A DNA stretch of 64,000 nucleotides from the NCBI RefSeq assembly GCF_022539505.1, contig NC_061514.1:343650644-343714643 (forward strand). Reading direction: 5' to 3'. Both the position numbers and the translations under genes were made by a program. This DNA is from Lolium rigidum (lineage: Eukaryota > Streptophyta > Magnoliopsida > Poales > Poaceae). Positions 1 through 11,387 of this stretch are shown piece after piece. The notes under the pieces were generated by a model. That model did no database searches. It had not been told where the DNA came from and saw only the letters and a list, made by a program, of their open reading frames with translations. Numbering within the stretch: position 1 is the first letter of the stretch; every line of letters starts with the position of its first letter.

Positions 1-1392
1 AGTGAAACTATATTTTTATTCTGTCACATCTTATGTGCTTTACTTGGAGCATCTGTTTGTTTTTATTTTTGTTTTTGTTTGAATAAAATCGGATCCTAGC
101 ATTCTTTGTTTGGGAGAGAGACACGCTCCGCTGTTTCGTATGAACACATATGTTCTTAGCTTTATTCTTAATGTTCATTGCGAAGGTTGAACTACTTCGT
201 TCATTGTTATATGGTTGGAAACGGAAAATGCCGCATGTGGTAAATGGTATAATGTCTTGAATAATTTGATACTTGGCAATTGTTGTGCTCATATAGATCA
301 TGTTTAAGCTCTTGCATCATGTGCTTTGCACCCATTAATGAAGAACTACATAGAGCTTGTTAAAATTTGGTTTGCATGATTGGTCTCTAGAGTCTAGATA
401 TTTTCTAGTTAAGGTGTTTGAACAACAAGGAGACGATGTAAAGTCTTATAATGCTTACAATATGTTCATATGTGAGTCTTGCTGCACCGTTTTGTACTTG
501 AGTTTGCTTCAAACAACCTTGCTAGCCTAGCCTTGTATTGAGAGGAATTCTTCTCGTGCATCCAAATCCTTGAGCCAAAAACCATGCCATTTGTGTCCAC
601 CATACCTACCTACTACATGGTATTTCTCTGCCATTCCAAAGTAAATTACTTGAGTGCTACCTTTAAAATTCTATCCTTTGTCTTTGCGATATATAGCTCA
701 TGGGAAAATAGCCTTAAAAACTATTGTGGTGAAGAATATGTACTTATGTGTCTTATTTCTTACTAAGTTGCTTGTTGAGCGGTAACCATGTTTCTGGGGA
801 CGCCATCAACTTTTACCTTTGTTGAATATCATGTGAGTTGATATGCATGTTCGTCTTGTCACGAAGTAAGGGCGATTTTCATGATCATATGGTTTGAGTA
901 TGCATATTGTTAGAGAAGAACATTGGGCCGCTAACTAAAGTCATGATCCATGGTGGAAGTTTCAGGTTGGACAATTAATCCTCAATCTCTTATGAGAATT
1001 TTAACTATTGTTGAATGCTTATGCATTAAAGAGGAGTACATTATCTGTTGTCTATGTTGTCCCGGTATGGATGTCTAAGTTGAGAATAATCAAAAGCGAG
1101 AAATCCAATGCGAGCTTTCTCCTTAGACCTTTGTACAAGCGGCATATAGGTACCCCTTTGTGACACTTGGTTGAAACATATGCTATGCAATGATAATCCA
1201 TGTTAATCCAAGCTAATTAGGACAAGGTGCGAGAACTATTGGTATACTATGCATGAGGCTTGCAACTTATAGGATGTCTTATACATAATACATATGATTT
1301 ATTACTACCGTTGACAAAATTGTTTCTTATTTTCAAAATGAAAAGCTCTAGCACAAATATAGTAATCCATGCTTCCCTCTGCGAAGGGCCAA
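1..1392 (+). mobile_element. Athila-like Ty3 element, copy a: 3' non-coding internal region
   Basis: This stretch aligns by eye, collinearly and at moderate identity, with about 24096-25480 inside the complete copy at 14402-27534. It is the untranslated region between the protease stop and the 3' LTR. No open reading frame of note is present, as in the complete copy. The element's 5' part lies before the window. Near 1392 the match stops and resumes inside the LTR, so the last part of the internal region, the polypurine tract and the first LTR bases are missing. Confidence 0.75.
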
Positions 1393-1412
1393 TCTTATAG
1401 CACTTATAGGAT

Positions 1413-2924
1413 GTCGTTATTATGCATTTTCCGGCACTAACCTATTGACGAGATGCCGAAGAGCCAGTTGCTGTTTTCTGCTGTTTTTGGTTTCAGAAAT
1501 CCTACAAAGGAAATATTCTCGGAATTGGACGAAATCAACGCCCAGGGTCTTATTTTTCCACGAAGCTTCCAGAAGACCGAAGGAGTTACGAAGTGGGGCG
1601 ACGAGGCGACGCGACGCCAGGGCCGCGCGGCCAAGGGTGGGGCCGCGCCGCCCTGTTGTGTGGGTCCCTCGTGACGCCCCCGACTCTGCCCTTCCGCCTA
1701 CTTAAAGCCTTCGTCGCGAATACCCCAGTACCGAGAGCCATGACACGGAAAACCTTCCAGAGACGCCGCCGCCGCCAATCCCATCTCGGGGGATTCAGGA
1801 GATCGCCTCCGGCACCCTGCCGGAGAGGGGAATCATCTCCCGGAGGTCTCTTCATCGCCATGATCGCCTCCGGATCGATGTGTGAGTAGTTCACCCCTGG
1901 ACTATGGGTCCATAGCATAAGCTAGATGGTTGTCTTCTCCTCATTGTGCTATCATGTTAGATCTTGTGAGCTGCCTATCATGATCAAGATCATCTATTTG
2001 TAATCCTACATGTTGTGTTTGTTGGGATCCGATGAATATTGAATACTATGTCAAGTTGATTATCAATCTATCATATATGTTGTTTATGTTCTTGCATTCT
2101 CTCCGTTGCTAGTAGAGGCTCTGGCCAAGTTGATACTTGTAACTCCAAGAGGGAGTATTTATGCTCGATAGTGGGTTCATGCCTCCATTGAATCTGGGGG
2201 AGTGACAGCAACCTCTAAGATTGTGGATGTGTTGTTGCCACTAGGGATAAAACATCGATGCTTTGTCTAAGGATATTTGTGTTGATTACATTACGCACCA
2301 TACTTAATGCAATTGTCTGTTGTTTGCAACTTAATACTGAAGGGGTTCGGATGATAACCTGAAGGTGGACTTTTTAGGCATAGATGCATGCTTGGATAGC
2401 GGTCTATGTACTTTGTCGTAATGCCCTAATTAAATCTCATAGTACTCATCATGATATATGTATGTGCATTGTTATGCCTTCTTTATTTGTCAATTGCCCA
2501 ACTGTAATTTGTTCACCCAACATGCTATTTCTTATCGGAGAGACACCACTAGTGAACTGTGGACCCCGGTCCAATTCTTTACATCTGAAATACAATCTAC
2601 TTCAATTGTTTGTTACTGTTCTTCGCAAACAAACATCATCTTCCACACTATACATCTAATCCTTTGTTTACAGCAAGCCGGTGAGATTGACAACCTCACT
2701 GTTACGTTGGGGCAAAGTACTTTGATTGTGTTGTGCAGGTTCCACGTTGGCGCCGGAATCCTTGGTGTTGCGCCGCACTACACTCCGCCACCAACAATCT
2801 TCACGTGTTCCTTGACTCCTACTGGTTCGATAACCTTGGTGTATTACTGAGGGAAAACTTACAGCTGTGCGCATCACACCTTCCTCTTGGGGTTCCCAAC
2901 GGACGTGTCGATTACGCGCCATCA
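1413..2924 (+). mobile_element. Athila-like LTR, copy a, 5'-truncated
   Basis: The sequence matches the LTRs at 14402-15995 and 25938-27534 from roughly their 90th base to the end. Shared blocks include the stretch around 1430-1560, the GC-rich part at 1590-1690, the CCGCCGCCGCC segment near 1765 and the terminal block around 2740-2924. The terminus reads CGCGCCATCA where the complete copy has CGCGTATCA. The LTR start with the TGATACG terminus is deleted, so this copy could not be reverse transcribed correctly. Confidence 0.75.
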
Positions 2925-3473
2925 GCGGCTACGGAACTTTTCGTGGATGGAGGGTGATATGTAGCGGAGTTTTTAGGTCAGAGAGGTCGGTGCGGGAACA
3001 GAGACTTCTGTCCCCCGAAACTTGGTTTCGGCGATGACGATGGCTACGAATCTTTTCGTGAATGGAGGGTGATATGTAGCGGAGTTTTTAGGTCAGAGAG
3101 GTCTTATAGGCGAAGAGGCGACGCCAGGGGGCGCACGAGGCCACCATACCACCCCCAGGCGTGGGCCAGGGCTGGCCGCGCCTGGGCCTGGTATGGGCAG
3201 CCTGTAGCCCCCCTCCGGCTCTCCTTCTGGCTCCCGGGGTCTTCTGGTATATTAGAATTTCTGTGATTTTTCCAGAATTTTCCGAGCACTTTCATTTTTG
3301 GATATTTTCAGCAATAAACAGACATAATAAACATGAACTGGCACTGTGGCACTTGTTAATAGGTTAGTCCAATAAATATCATAAAAGGATACAAAGTGCA
3401 CATAAAACACAGAGGAATTGGTGTAGAATAAGCATGGAGCATCAAAAATTATAGATACGTTTACAACGTATCA
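2925..3473 (-). mobile_element. Partial LTR of a second Ty3-type element, antisense
   Basis: The right edge at 3473 is CGTATCA. On the minus strand it reads TGATACGTTGTAAACGTATC, the start of an LTR with the TGATACG terminus common to grass Ty3 LTRs. The body differs from copies a to c, so it is a related but distinct family. It abuts the end of copy a directly at 2924/2925, so one element has truncated or joined the other. No internal domain is recognisable on either side. Confidence 0.55.
2927..3103. repeat. Direct duplication, 62-bp unit spaced 115 bp
   Basis: The block 2927-2988 recurs at 3042-3103 with a few substitutions. Both copies contain GGAGGGTGATATGTAGCGGA. The 53-bp spacer occurs once in full. 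It is a local duplication inside the antisense LTR fragment. Confidence 0.85.
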
Positions 3474-4900
3474 GTGGCCTTATAGCCTAACACAAGTGAT
3501 TGAGCTCTACTTTGTGGAGGAGGCTCAGTGAGAAGAAAGTTAGCCTTTGGTGGCATTTGGGGTCTTTCATTGTACTCCATACCTCTGCAGTGGTGAGTAG
3601 CTTCCCCCATGGAAAGAATCGCCAGCTTCAAATTTCATATACTATTCCCCTTGGTTGAGTCATAGGTATGCCAAACTAGTAACATGGGTACTCTAGTTTA
3701 ACAATAGGGAATGATCACCACCTAAGACATACACATTTTGTCCGCAAAGGAGAGATGAAAAAAGCCCCCTTTAAAATAAGCCGTGCTATGGAGATTTCGG
3801 GCCATTCATATTTGACCGTGAAATCCGGATGACCCAGAAATTGGGATAACGCAGGACATTATGTATGCCTTCTCCTTGATTCCCCACTAGTTGAGTAGGG
3901 TCTGAGTTAATCTCAAACCCAACTTCAAGCCATCCCTGATTGCCTCGGCCAAGACATAATCGCTGAGTTTTGAACGAAGCTGTAAAAGCACCTTCTTCTT
4001 CTCTGAAGGGGTAATGTTGAATGAAATGAGAAAAGAAGATTCCTTTCTCCCTCTCTCTCCCCCCTCCATTATTGAGCAGTGATACCTTCGATCCCCATTA
4101 ACATATTGCAATAAAAGCTTTTTCCCTGGAAATCCTAGGTTATCGAATCCACGGGAAGACTGTTTTTGGTGTAAGATCACTCAAGCGAGACTTCCAGTAT
4201 TCATTTAATTCTGACTAGACCAACGTTTCCTTGTCTAGGGTGTGTATCGATAATTGAATATAGGTATGGGCTTGAGGTTTACTCCTGCAGTTGCGCGTTA
4301 GTAGACGGGATTTAACAGATAAAATGAAGCACACATATACATCATGTGCTTCTTCTCGTTGGTTACCTCTTATGTATCGGCCGTCTAAAATTATTTGCTC
4401 TCATGTGCAGATTTGTGTTGGTGGTGGGTTGTTCACCTCTTAAATCGCTAGAGGTTAGCATTGTTGTACCTCTAGCTCTATGAAGAACACATGGTTATTT
4501 TGAGTTTTGCATGTCTATGTATAAAAAAAATCACAGATATCCAGGACACTCTAGTGGCACAAGTATTTTCTTTAAAAAATGTATGCAACACGGGAGGATT
4601 TAAACTAGTATACAATACAAAATTTCCCAAGTTCTGTTAATGACTTACTACGTTAGGCAAAGCCTTTTCTGCTCAAAGCAAACAATGTATGGCTTCCACT
4701 CCAATCACGACGAGGATATATTGCCCAAGATGTGAATTACAAGAAGGAAAAAAGATTGAGTTCATAGATTTGAGCGAAAAAAAGAGAGGAGAGAAATACG
4801 GGCCAGGTATATATATAGACCATCAGTGTCCACCTGTCTCTTTCCCTCTTAAATGCACGTTTTGAAGTCCTGCGGCACTTAAATGTGACGGTTAAAACCG
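3474..4900. other. Unassigned sequence between LTR debris and a GC-rich block
   Basis: No transposon terminus, domain or repeat is recognised. The longest reading frame, minus strand 3887-4180 (97 codons), has a lysine- and arginine-rich middle and no motif I know. The sequence after its stop, read in the same frame, is interrupted several times, so it is probably not a gene. The pyrimidine run near 4045 is the only low-complexity feature. Old organelle-derived DNA is one possibility, but I cannot show it. Confidence 0.4.
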
Positions 4901-5752
4901 TTTAGGTAGACCCAGCAGCAGTGTGGCAGCTAGCACTCGGCACCGTCCAGGGCTAGCTACAGGTCCAGAACGTCAGAGCCGCATGTCTGTTGGCAGCTAG
5001 GCTCGTCGATCGTCGTAGATTTTGTGTGCCGCCTAGCCCTAACCAATGCCTGTGTGCCTCCCCTGACATTGGGCCAAGTGCGTACAAGGGCGAATAGGCA
5101 TGTGTCTACTGACTAGACTAGTGCGACGAGCCGGAGAAGCAAGTGCGCGGCCGCGCATGCAGCAACAGTACTTGAATAGCCGACCGCGCGCCGACTGACT
5201 ACCGTCGCCGTCGGGGAGCCCCACCCGATCGAGATCGAGCGTCTCCGCTCTAGTCGTCCTGCAGGGCATGGGCGCCTGCTCTCGGCGAGCCTCGCACCAA
5301 GGCTTTACGTTGCGCCACCGCTGGGCATGGGTGGCGCGATCGTCGTCTCGGCGTCGGCGCGCGCGCGAGCTTTAGTCGGGTAGGCACGTTTCGACAGCTC
5401 TCTCACGTTCACCGCACTCGGCGCGCCGACCACCGGCGTGGCGAGCTGACCGCCGCGCCTACCCAGCTAGTCTAGCAGATCTGCGTGCCCTCTAGCTGCT
5501 CACCAACAGACACCGGCGTGAGCGTGCCGACCGCCCTACGTACACCTTCGCCGTTGTTGGAACCTTCCCACCTAGCTAGCCTAACCGTATTCAAGCGCAC
5601 TCGCACTAGCTTGCACGTGGTTCCCTGCGTGCATTGCACGACTGTACTTGTCCAAGTCCCGGGCGGCGGTGCGTCGTGCGTGCACGCCTTGCAATTGCAT
5701 TCGCGCATCCGTGAACCATTTGCTAAATTAATTGTTGTCAAATTCTTGTTAT
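4900..5752. other. GC-rich low-copy-looking block, possible remnant of a gene edge
   Basis: Base composition rises sharply from about 4900. The block is rich in CG and GCGCGC tracts near 5340-5380 and is preceded by a TATATATATAGA stretch near 4810. Such composition is typical of the 5' region of grass genes, but no frame carries a recognisable protein. The block ends at the Harbinger terminus at 5756. It could be a truncated promoter and 5' UTR whose gene was lost. Confidence 0.3.
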
Positions 5753-5755
5753 TAA

Positions 5756-7155
5756 GAGCATCTTTAGCCGTTGGCGCTCCCCACGATCAAATCCGATGAA
5801 AGTTTCGATCGGGAAGCGCCAAAGTTCCAGCCGTCTTCTCGTAGACACCCGGTGTTTGCATTTTTAAGAAAAAAAACGTTCCTAAACACGACCAAAATCA
5901 AATATCCAGCATAGTTCGGCGAATTTGACCAGTTTTGCCAACATTTGGCTTATTTTTATAAATAAACGTTACAGTTCAACAAAACAATCAAATGAAAACT
6001 AGTTGGTGTTGCCTCGAAGCGTCCATATGTGCTCCACCAGATCATCCTGCAGCTGTTGATGCATTATGGAGTCTCGAATCTCCTGACGCATAGCGATGAA
6101 CGCATCCCATGATGCCGGCACCTCGTGGTTAGGCTGTGCAAGAGGACCCTCTCTGTTATATGGTGCAGCTTGTTCGCTCAGAGGAACCAGATACTTCCGT
6201 TCATTCTCGATAATCATGTTGTGTAAGAACACACAACAGTTCATCACCTCCCACATCTGATCTTTGGACCAAGTCAAAGCGGGGAACCGGACTACAGCAA
6301 ATCTCTGCTGGAAGACACCAAATGCACACTCGACGTCATTTCAGGAACCTTATTGTTCCTTGACAAACTCCACCTCCTTTGGGAGGACGGCGCCTGAGAT
6401 AGTCTTCACAAATGTTGCCCACTTTGGATAGATACCGTCTGTAAGATAGTATCCCTTGTTGTATTGTCGGCCATTGATCACAAAGTTAACCGGGAGAGCA
6501 TGACCCTCAACAAAGCTTGGAGAAGATCGGCGAGCACTGCAAGACGTTGATGTCGTTGTTGGATCCCGGCATACCAAAGAAGGACTGCCAAATCCAGAGA
6601 TCATGAGTACCCACTGCCTCAAGTATCACAGTGCAGCCTATTTTGTGACCCTTGTACATTCCCTGCCAGGCAAACAGACAGTCCAATGTATGCAGTCAAT
6701 GCTTAAAAGCATCCCTGAAAATCCTCGAGCCTCATTGACATCGAGGATCTTAGCAGTATCTTCGACAGTGGGTGATCTCAAGTAGATTTCCCCGAACACT
6801 GCTATCACCGCCCTGCAGAACCGGTAGAAACAATCAAGGGCGGTGGACTCCGCCATCCGAAGATAGTCATCGGCAAATCACCAGGAGCTCCATATGCCTG
6901 CATCCGCATAGCCACCGTGCACTTTTGGAGGCGGAAAACCCTGCCATGTCGGTGCAATCCAACTTGCATCTGAAATAGGAGTCGTCCTCTCAAAGGGCAT
7001 ACACAATTTTCAGGAAGAGCTTCCGGCTCATCCTGAAACGACGCCTAAAAACAGCCTCACTGTGCAATGGATCGTCGGCGAAGTAGTCGGCGTAGAGCAT
7101 GCAGTAGCCCTCCATTCACTGCATCGGCTTGCACTTCCGGCGACCTGGTGCCGAC
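5756..7155 (-). mobile_element. PIF/Harbinger DNA transposon, one end plus part of the transposase
   Basis: The left terminus reads GAGCATCTTTAGCCG after TAA, which fits Harbinger elements of grasses (TWA target, GAGCATC terminal inverted repeat). The interior carries a minus-strand transposase ending at 5999. The element is cut at 7155/7156 by the LTR of an Athila-like retrotransposon. The opposite terminus and the N-terminal part of the transposase are not seen in this window and may lie in the gap at 9734-9833. Confidence 0.8.
5999..7150 (-). pseudogene. PIF/Harbinger transposase (plant transposon protein, DDE_4 type), broken
   Basis: Read leftwards, segments in different frames match the plant Harbinger transposase. 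First is an ADYFADDPLHSEAVFRRRF-type N-terminal block near 7030-7095, then the block with YGAPGDL near 6870-6910. Next come LSIDCIHW near 6690, the region of the first catalytic Asp, and a [20 protein letters not shown] block near 6450-6500. Last is a clean C-terminal frame at 5999-6277 containing VMNCCVFLHNMIIENE. Switching between frames at about 6350, 6640 and 6860 shows several frameshifts. The enzyme normally nicks and joins element ends at TWA targets and works with a Myb-like partner. No partner gene is present here. The copy is certainly inactive. Confidence 0.85.
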
Positions 7156-8750
7156 TGATGGCGTGTAACTCACACGTTCGTTGGGAACCCCAAGAGGAAG
7201 GTATGATGCGCACAGCAGCAAGTTTTCCCTCAGAAAGAAACCAAGGTTTATCGAACCAGGAGGAGCCAAGAAGCACGTTGAAGGTTGATGGCGGCGGGAT
7301 GTAGTGCGGCGCAACACCGGAGATTCCGGCGCCAACGTGGAACCTGCACAACACAACCAAAGTACTTTGCCCCAACGAAACGAGTGAGGTTGTCAATCTC
7401 ACCGAGCTTGTCTGTAACAAAGGATTAGATGTATAGTGTGGATGATGATTGTTTGCAAAGAACAGTAAAGAACAAGTATTGCAGCAGATTTGTATTTCAG
7501 ATGTAAAGAATGGACCGGGGTCCACAGTTCACTACAGGTGTCTCTCCCATAAGATAGCATGTTGGGTGAACAAATTACAGTCGGGCAATTGACAAATAGA
7601 GAGGGCATAACAATGCACATACATGACATGATGAATATTGTGAGATTTAATTGGGCATTACGACAAAGTACATAGACCGCTATCCAAGCATGCATCTATG
7701 CCTAAAAAGTCCACCTTCAGGTTATCATCCGAACCCTTCCAGTATTAAGTTGCAAAACAACAGACAATTGCATTAAGTATGGTGCGTAATGTAATCAATA
7801 ACTACATCCTCGGACATAGCATCAATGTTTTATCCCTAGTGGTAACAGTACATCCATAACCTTAGAGGTTTCTGTCACTCCCAGCATTCACGGAGACATG
7901 AACCCACTATCGAGCATAAATACTCCCTCTTGGAGTTAAGAGTAAAAACTTGGCCGAGCCTCTACTAATAACGGAGAGCATGCAAGATCATAAACAACAC
8001 ATAGGTAATAGATTGATAATCAACATAACATAGTATTCTCTATCCACCGGATCCCGACAAACACAACATATAGAATTACAGATAGATGATCTTGATCATG
8101 TTAGGCAGCTCACAAGATCCGACAATGAAGCACATGAGGAGAAGACGACCATCTAGCTACTCGCTATGGACCCATAGTCCAGGGGTGAACTACTCACTCA
8201 TCACTCCGGAGGCGACCATGGCGGTGAAGAGTCCTCCGGGAGATGATTCCCCTCTCCGGCAGGGTGCCGGAGGTGATCTCCGGAATCCCCCGAGATGGGA
8301 TTGGCGGCGGCGGCGTCTCAGTAAGGTTTTCCGTATCGTGGCTCTCGGTACTGGGAGTTTCGCGACGAAGGCTTTAAGTAGGCGGAAGGGCAAGTCAAGA
8401 GGCGACGCGAGGGGCCCACACCACAGGCCGGCGCGGCCAGGGCCTGGGCCGCGCCGCCCTGGTGTGTCGCCACCTCGTGGCCCCACTTCGACTCTCCCTC
8501 GGTATTCTGGAAGCTTCGTGGAAAAATAGGCCCCTGGGCGTTGATTTCGTCCAATTCCGAGAATATTTCTTTACTAGGATTTCTGAAACCAAAAACAGCA
8601 GAAAACAACGAATCGGCTCTTCGGCATCTTGTTAATAGGTTAGTGCCGGAAAATGCATAAATACGACATATAATGTGTATAAAACATGTAGATATCATCA
8701 ATAATGTGGCATGGAACATAAGAAATTATCGATACGTCGGAGACGTATCA
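7156..8750 (-). mobile_element. Athila-like LTR, copy b (full length, minus strand)
   Basis: The right edge at 8750 is GACGTATCA and the left edge starts TGATGGCG, giving a TG...CA LTR of 1595 bp. That is nearly the length of the two LTRs of the complete copy (1594 and 1597 bp), and it is collinear with them. On the minus strand it begins TGATACGTCTCCGACGTATC. Because internal 3' sequence follows on the right, this is the 3' LTR of a minus-strand element. It sits inside the Harbinger transposase. The partner LTR and target duplication are not visible. Confidence 0.85.
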
Positions 8751-9733
8751 GCATCCCTAAGCTTAGTTCTGCTCGTCCCGAGCAGGTAAACGATAACAAA
8801 GATAATTTCTGGAGTGACATGCCATCATTTCCTTGATCATACTATTGTAAACATATGTAATGAATGCAGCGATCAAAACAATGGTAATGACATGAGTAAA
8901 CAAATGAATCATAAAGCAAAGACTTTTCATGAATAGCACTTAAAGACAAGCATCAATAAGTCTTGCATAAGAGTTAACTCATAAAGCAATAAATCAAAGT
9001 AAAGGTATTGAAGCAACACAAAAGAAGATTAAGTTTCAGCGGTTGCTTTCAACTTGTAACATGTGTATCTCATGGATAATAGTCAACATAGAGTAATATA
9101 ACAAGTGCAATATGCAAGTATGTAGGAATCAATGCACAGTTCACACAAGTGTTTGCTTCTTGAGGTGGAGAGAAATAGGTGAACTGACTCAACATTAAAA
9201 GTAAAAGAATGGTCCTTCAAAGAGGAAAGCATCGATTGCTATATTTGTGCTAGAGCTTTTATTTTGAAAACAAGAAACAATTTTGTCAACGGTAGTAATA
9301 AAGCACATGTATTATGTAAATTATATCTTACAAGTTGCGAGGCCTCATGCATAGTATACTAATAGTGCCCGCACCTTGTCCTAATTAGCTTGGACTACCG
9401 GATCATCGCAATACACATGTTTTAACCAAGTGTCACAAAGGGTAAGTATCACAAAGGGGTACCTCTATGCCGCCTCGTACAAAGGTCTAAGGAGAAAGCT
9501 CGCATTTGGATTTCGCTTTTGATTATTCTCAACTTAGACATCCATACCGGGACAACATAGACAACAGATAATGGACTCCTCTTTTAATGCTTTAAGCATG
9601 TCAGCAACAATTAGTTCGTTCTCATATAGAGATTTGAGGATGTTTGTCCAAAACTGAAACTCCCACCATGGATTCATGGCTTTAGTTAGCGGCCCAATGT
9701 TCTTCTCTACTAAATATGCATGCTCAAACCATT
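8751..9733 (-). mobile_element. Athila-like copy b: 3' internal non-coding region, ends in gap
   Basis: Reverse complement of the region that precedes the 3' LTR in the complete copy. The sequence next to the LTR on the minus strand reads CTAAGCTTAGGGATGC, one base different from the polypurine-tract-like motif CTAAGCTTGGGGATGC found at 25922-25937. No coding sequence is present. The element disappears into the 100-N gap, so its gag, 5' LTR and right junction are unknown. Confidence 0.8.
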
Positions 9734-9833
9734 NNNNNNNNNNNNNNNNNNNNNNNNNNNNNNNNNNNNNNNNNNNNNNNNNNNNNNNNNNNNNNNNNNN
9801 NNNNNNNNNNNNNNNNNNNNNNNNNNNNNNNNN
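9734..9833. other. Assembly gap (100 N)
   Basis: Exactly 100 N, a placeholder of unknown true length. It separates the interior of Athila-like copy b from a CACTA terminus only 16 bp beyond it. Confidence 0.99.
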
Positions 9834-9849
9834 AATTCTAGTAGATGTA

Positions 9850-10140
9850 CACTACAAGGAAAAGGCCTACCGCCGGCGAACCTAAAAGGCCCATTGCCGG
9901 CGCACCACGAGCCCGCCGGTGTGAACGGGCCGGTGATAACTGGCCACTGCCGGCGCACCAGGCAGTGCGCCGGCGATAGGACGGATACTGCCGGCGCGCC
10001 ATCGACGCTTCGCCGGCAAAGGACAAGTTCCACCGGCGCACCAGCAGCTGCGCCGGCAGTAGTGTTTCCAGCACTGGCGCATGCCACGTGCGTCGGCAGT
10101 AGGTCATTTAGGTGCGCCGGCAATAAATTCGAAAATTCTT
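9850..10140 (+). mobile_element. CACTA transposon left terminus with GCCGGCGCAC hairpin subterminal repeats
   Basis: The terminus reads CACTACAAGGAAAAGGCC, preceded by GTA, the possible 3-bp target duplication. The next 280 bp carry repeated GCCGGCGCAC and its complement GTGCGCCGGC. Several pair as hairpins, for example around 9948-9973. CACTA transposases bind such subterminal arrays. The array ends near 10130. The core GGCGCAC...GTGCGCC is shared with the array at 38319-38697, so the two ends belong to related families or to one composite element. Confidence 0.85.
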
Positions 10141-10423
10141 TTTTCAGCTTTTTTCCAGCATATTAGAATACATATTTGACAGCAGTATATATTTACAACA
10201 CGAGTTCATATTTGTACAGGCAGCACATGCAATATGAGAAGCACATAGAGAGTCAAGTATCATTTCGGTATCAATACACAAATACACAAGTCTCGTTCCG
10301 GAATGTTGATTCATACAACACATGTGCATATGCAACACCGAACGACGAAGTTTCACAAAGTTAGAAGTCTCGGTACATAGTCGTCACAAGTATCGTCATA
10401 CACCTCACAATGTAGGTCCTAAC

Positions 10424-10687
10424 CTAAACTACAATCACATAGAACATGACCAACATGGTCATGATGACCATCATCACGAAGGCCATGGTCTTCATCCGGT
10501 TCCTCCTCATGTCCCTCATCTCTCCCGCTACATAACGGGCGTATCTTCCTTCCGCCTCCACCCTAGTGGGGTATCCCTTGTAGCTGTTGTCGCCGAAACG
10601 GTGCACCTGTCTCCGACAGTCCTCCCGATCGTCGTAGACTCCAGGAACCCTCCCCTTGTACACGACATATGTCGTCGGCATCTCCAT
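10424..10687 (-). CDS. Small protein with RNase H1-type hybrid-binding (viroplasmin) domain and C-terminal membrane segment
   Basis: An intact 87-codon frame. Residues about 6-50 match the RNase H1 N-terminal hybrid-binding domain (Cauli_VI/viroplasmin fold): YVVYKGRVPGVY, then CRRQVHRF, then YKGYPTRVEAEGRYARY. The Trp usual before the conserved Cys block (YxxWxxC) is Arg here. Residues about 51-66 are basic (Arg, Met, Lys), and the last 20 or so are strongly hydrophobic (Met, Val, Phe, Ile), predicting a tail-anchored membrane segment. In RNase H1 this domain binds RNA/DNA hybrids. No RNase H catalytic domain follows here. The gene lies between the CACTA left terminus and the Ptta-type gene A, on the same strand as gene A, so it is probably CACTA cargo. 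A spliced upstream exon cannot be excluded. The ATG chosen is the first in frame. Confidence 0.6.
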   Translation of the reverse strand: MEMPTTYVVYKGRVPGVYDDREDCRRQVHRFGDNSYKGYPTRVEAEGRYARYVAGEMRDMRRNRMKTMAFVMMVIMTMLVMFYVIVV

Positions 10688-10713
10688 TCACAAGACAAGT
10701 AAAACGTTAGTAC

Positions 10714-11150
10714 CAATGCAATGAACAAGTGTCAACTCAAATAAGAGACAAGTAGTACGAACTAAATAGCATGTGCCTCATACTTTGTTGGTCGAAATAA
10801 ATAATAACATACAGGGATGGGGTCGGCGAGGCTAGGTAGGATGCACAATAGATTGATATTTGTGGCCATCACACCAAGCCTCACCGGCCCCACCCCGGAG
10901 TGTACAAGTGACCGAACATTTTAATCATCGGCCAATGCAATTAAGAAGTGCGAACTCAAATAAAAGACAAGTAGTACGAATTAAATAGCGTGCCTCATAC
11001 TTTGTCGGTCGAAACAAATATTAACATCCAGGGATGGAGTCAGGTGAGGCTAGGTAGGATGCACAAGAGATTGATACTTGTGGCCGTCGCACCAAGGCTC
11101 ACCGGCTCCACCCCGAGTGTACGAGTGACCGAACATTCTAATCATCGGCG
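10714..11150. repeat. Tandem duplication with 219-bp period
   Basis: The segment starting CAATGCAAT at 10714 recurs at 10933. Both copies run through a GACAAGTAGTACGAA block, a GAGGCTAGGTAGGATGCACAA block and a GTGACCGAACATT block with scattered substitutions. A partial third start appears after 11150. It lies upstream of the hybrid-binding-domain gene and downstream of gene A on their shared strand. Confidence 0.85.
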
Positions 11151-11387
11151 AACTCCAAATACGAGGCAAGTAGTGGTCGAGTAAATGCAAATAATTATTA
11201 AGCTATCTACGCCATAATCTTGAAATATATAGCAAAGTAAATGAAACTATAGACACATGTTCACATGCACATTCATACAACTAAATAAAAGCAACAAGTC
11301 GATTCTATTGGAATATATAGCAATTATTACAATACGGAAGTTCAAGGACATATCGTTCAAGCTTTAGCAAGTGTTCCCGTCGTAGGA

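Noticed and set aside
1586..1918. Overlapping frames in the GC-rich part of the LTRs (also at 8086-8529, 14607-14966, 26001-26501)
   Set aside because: The same frames recur in every LTR copy on both strands with frame-breaking differences. They are U3/R/U5 sequence, not genes.
3887..4180. 97-codon minus-strand frame as a gene or organelle insertion
   Set aside because: No recognised motif, and flanking in-frame sequence is full of stops. An organellar origin could not be shown from memory.
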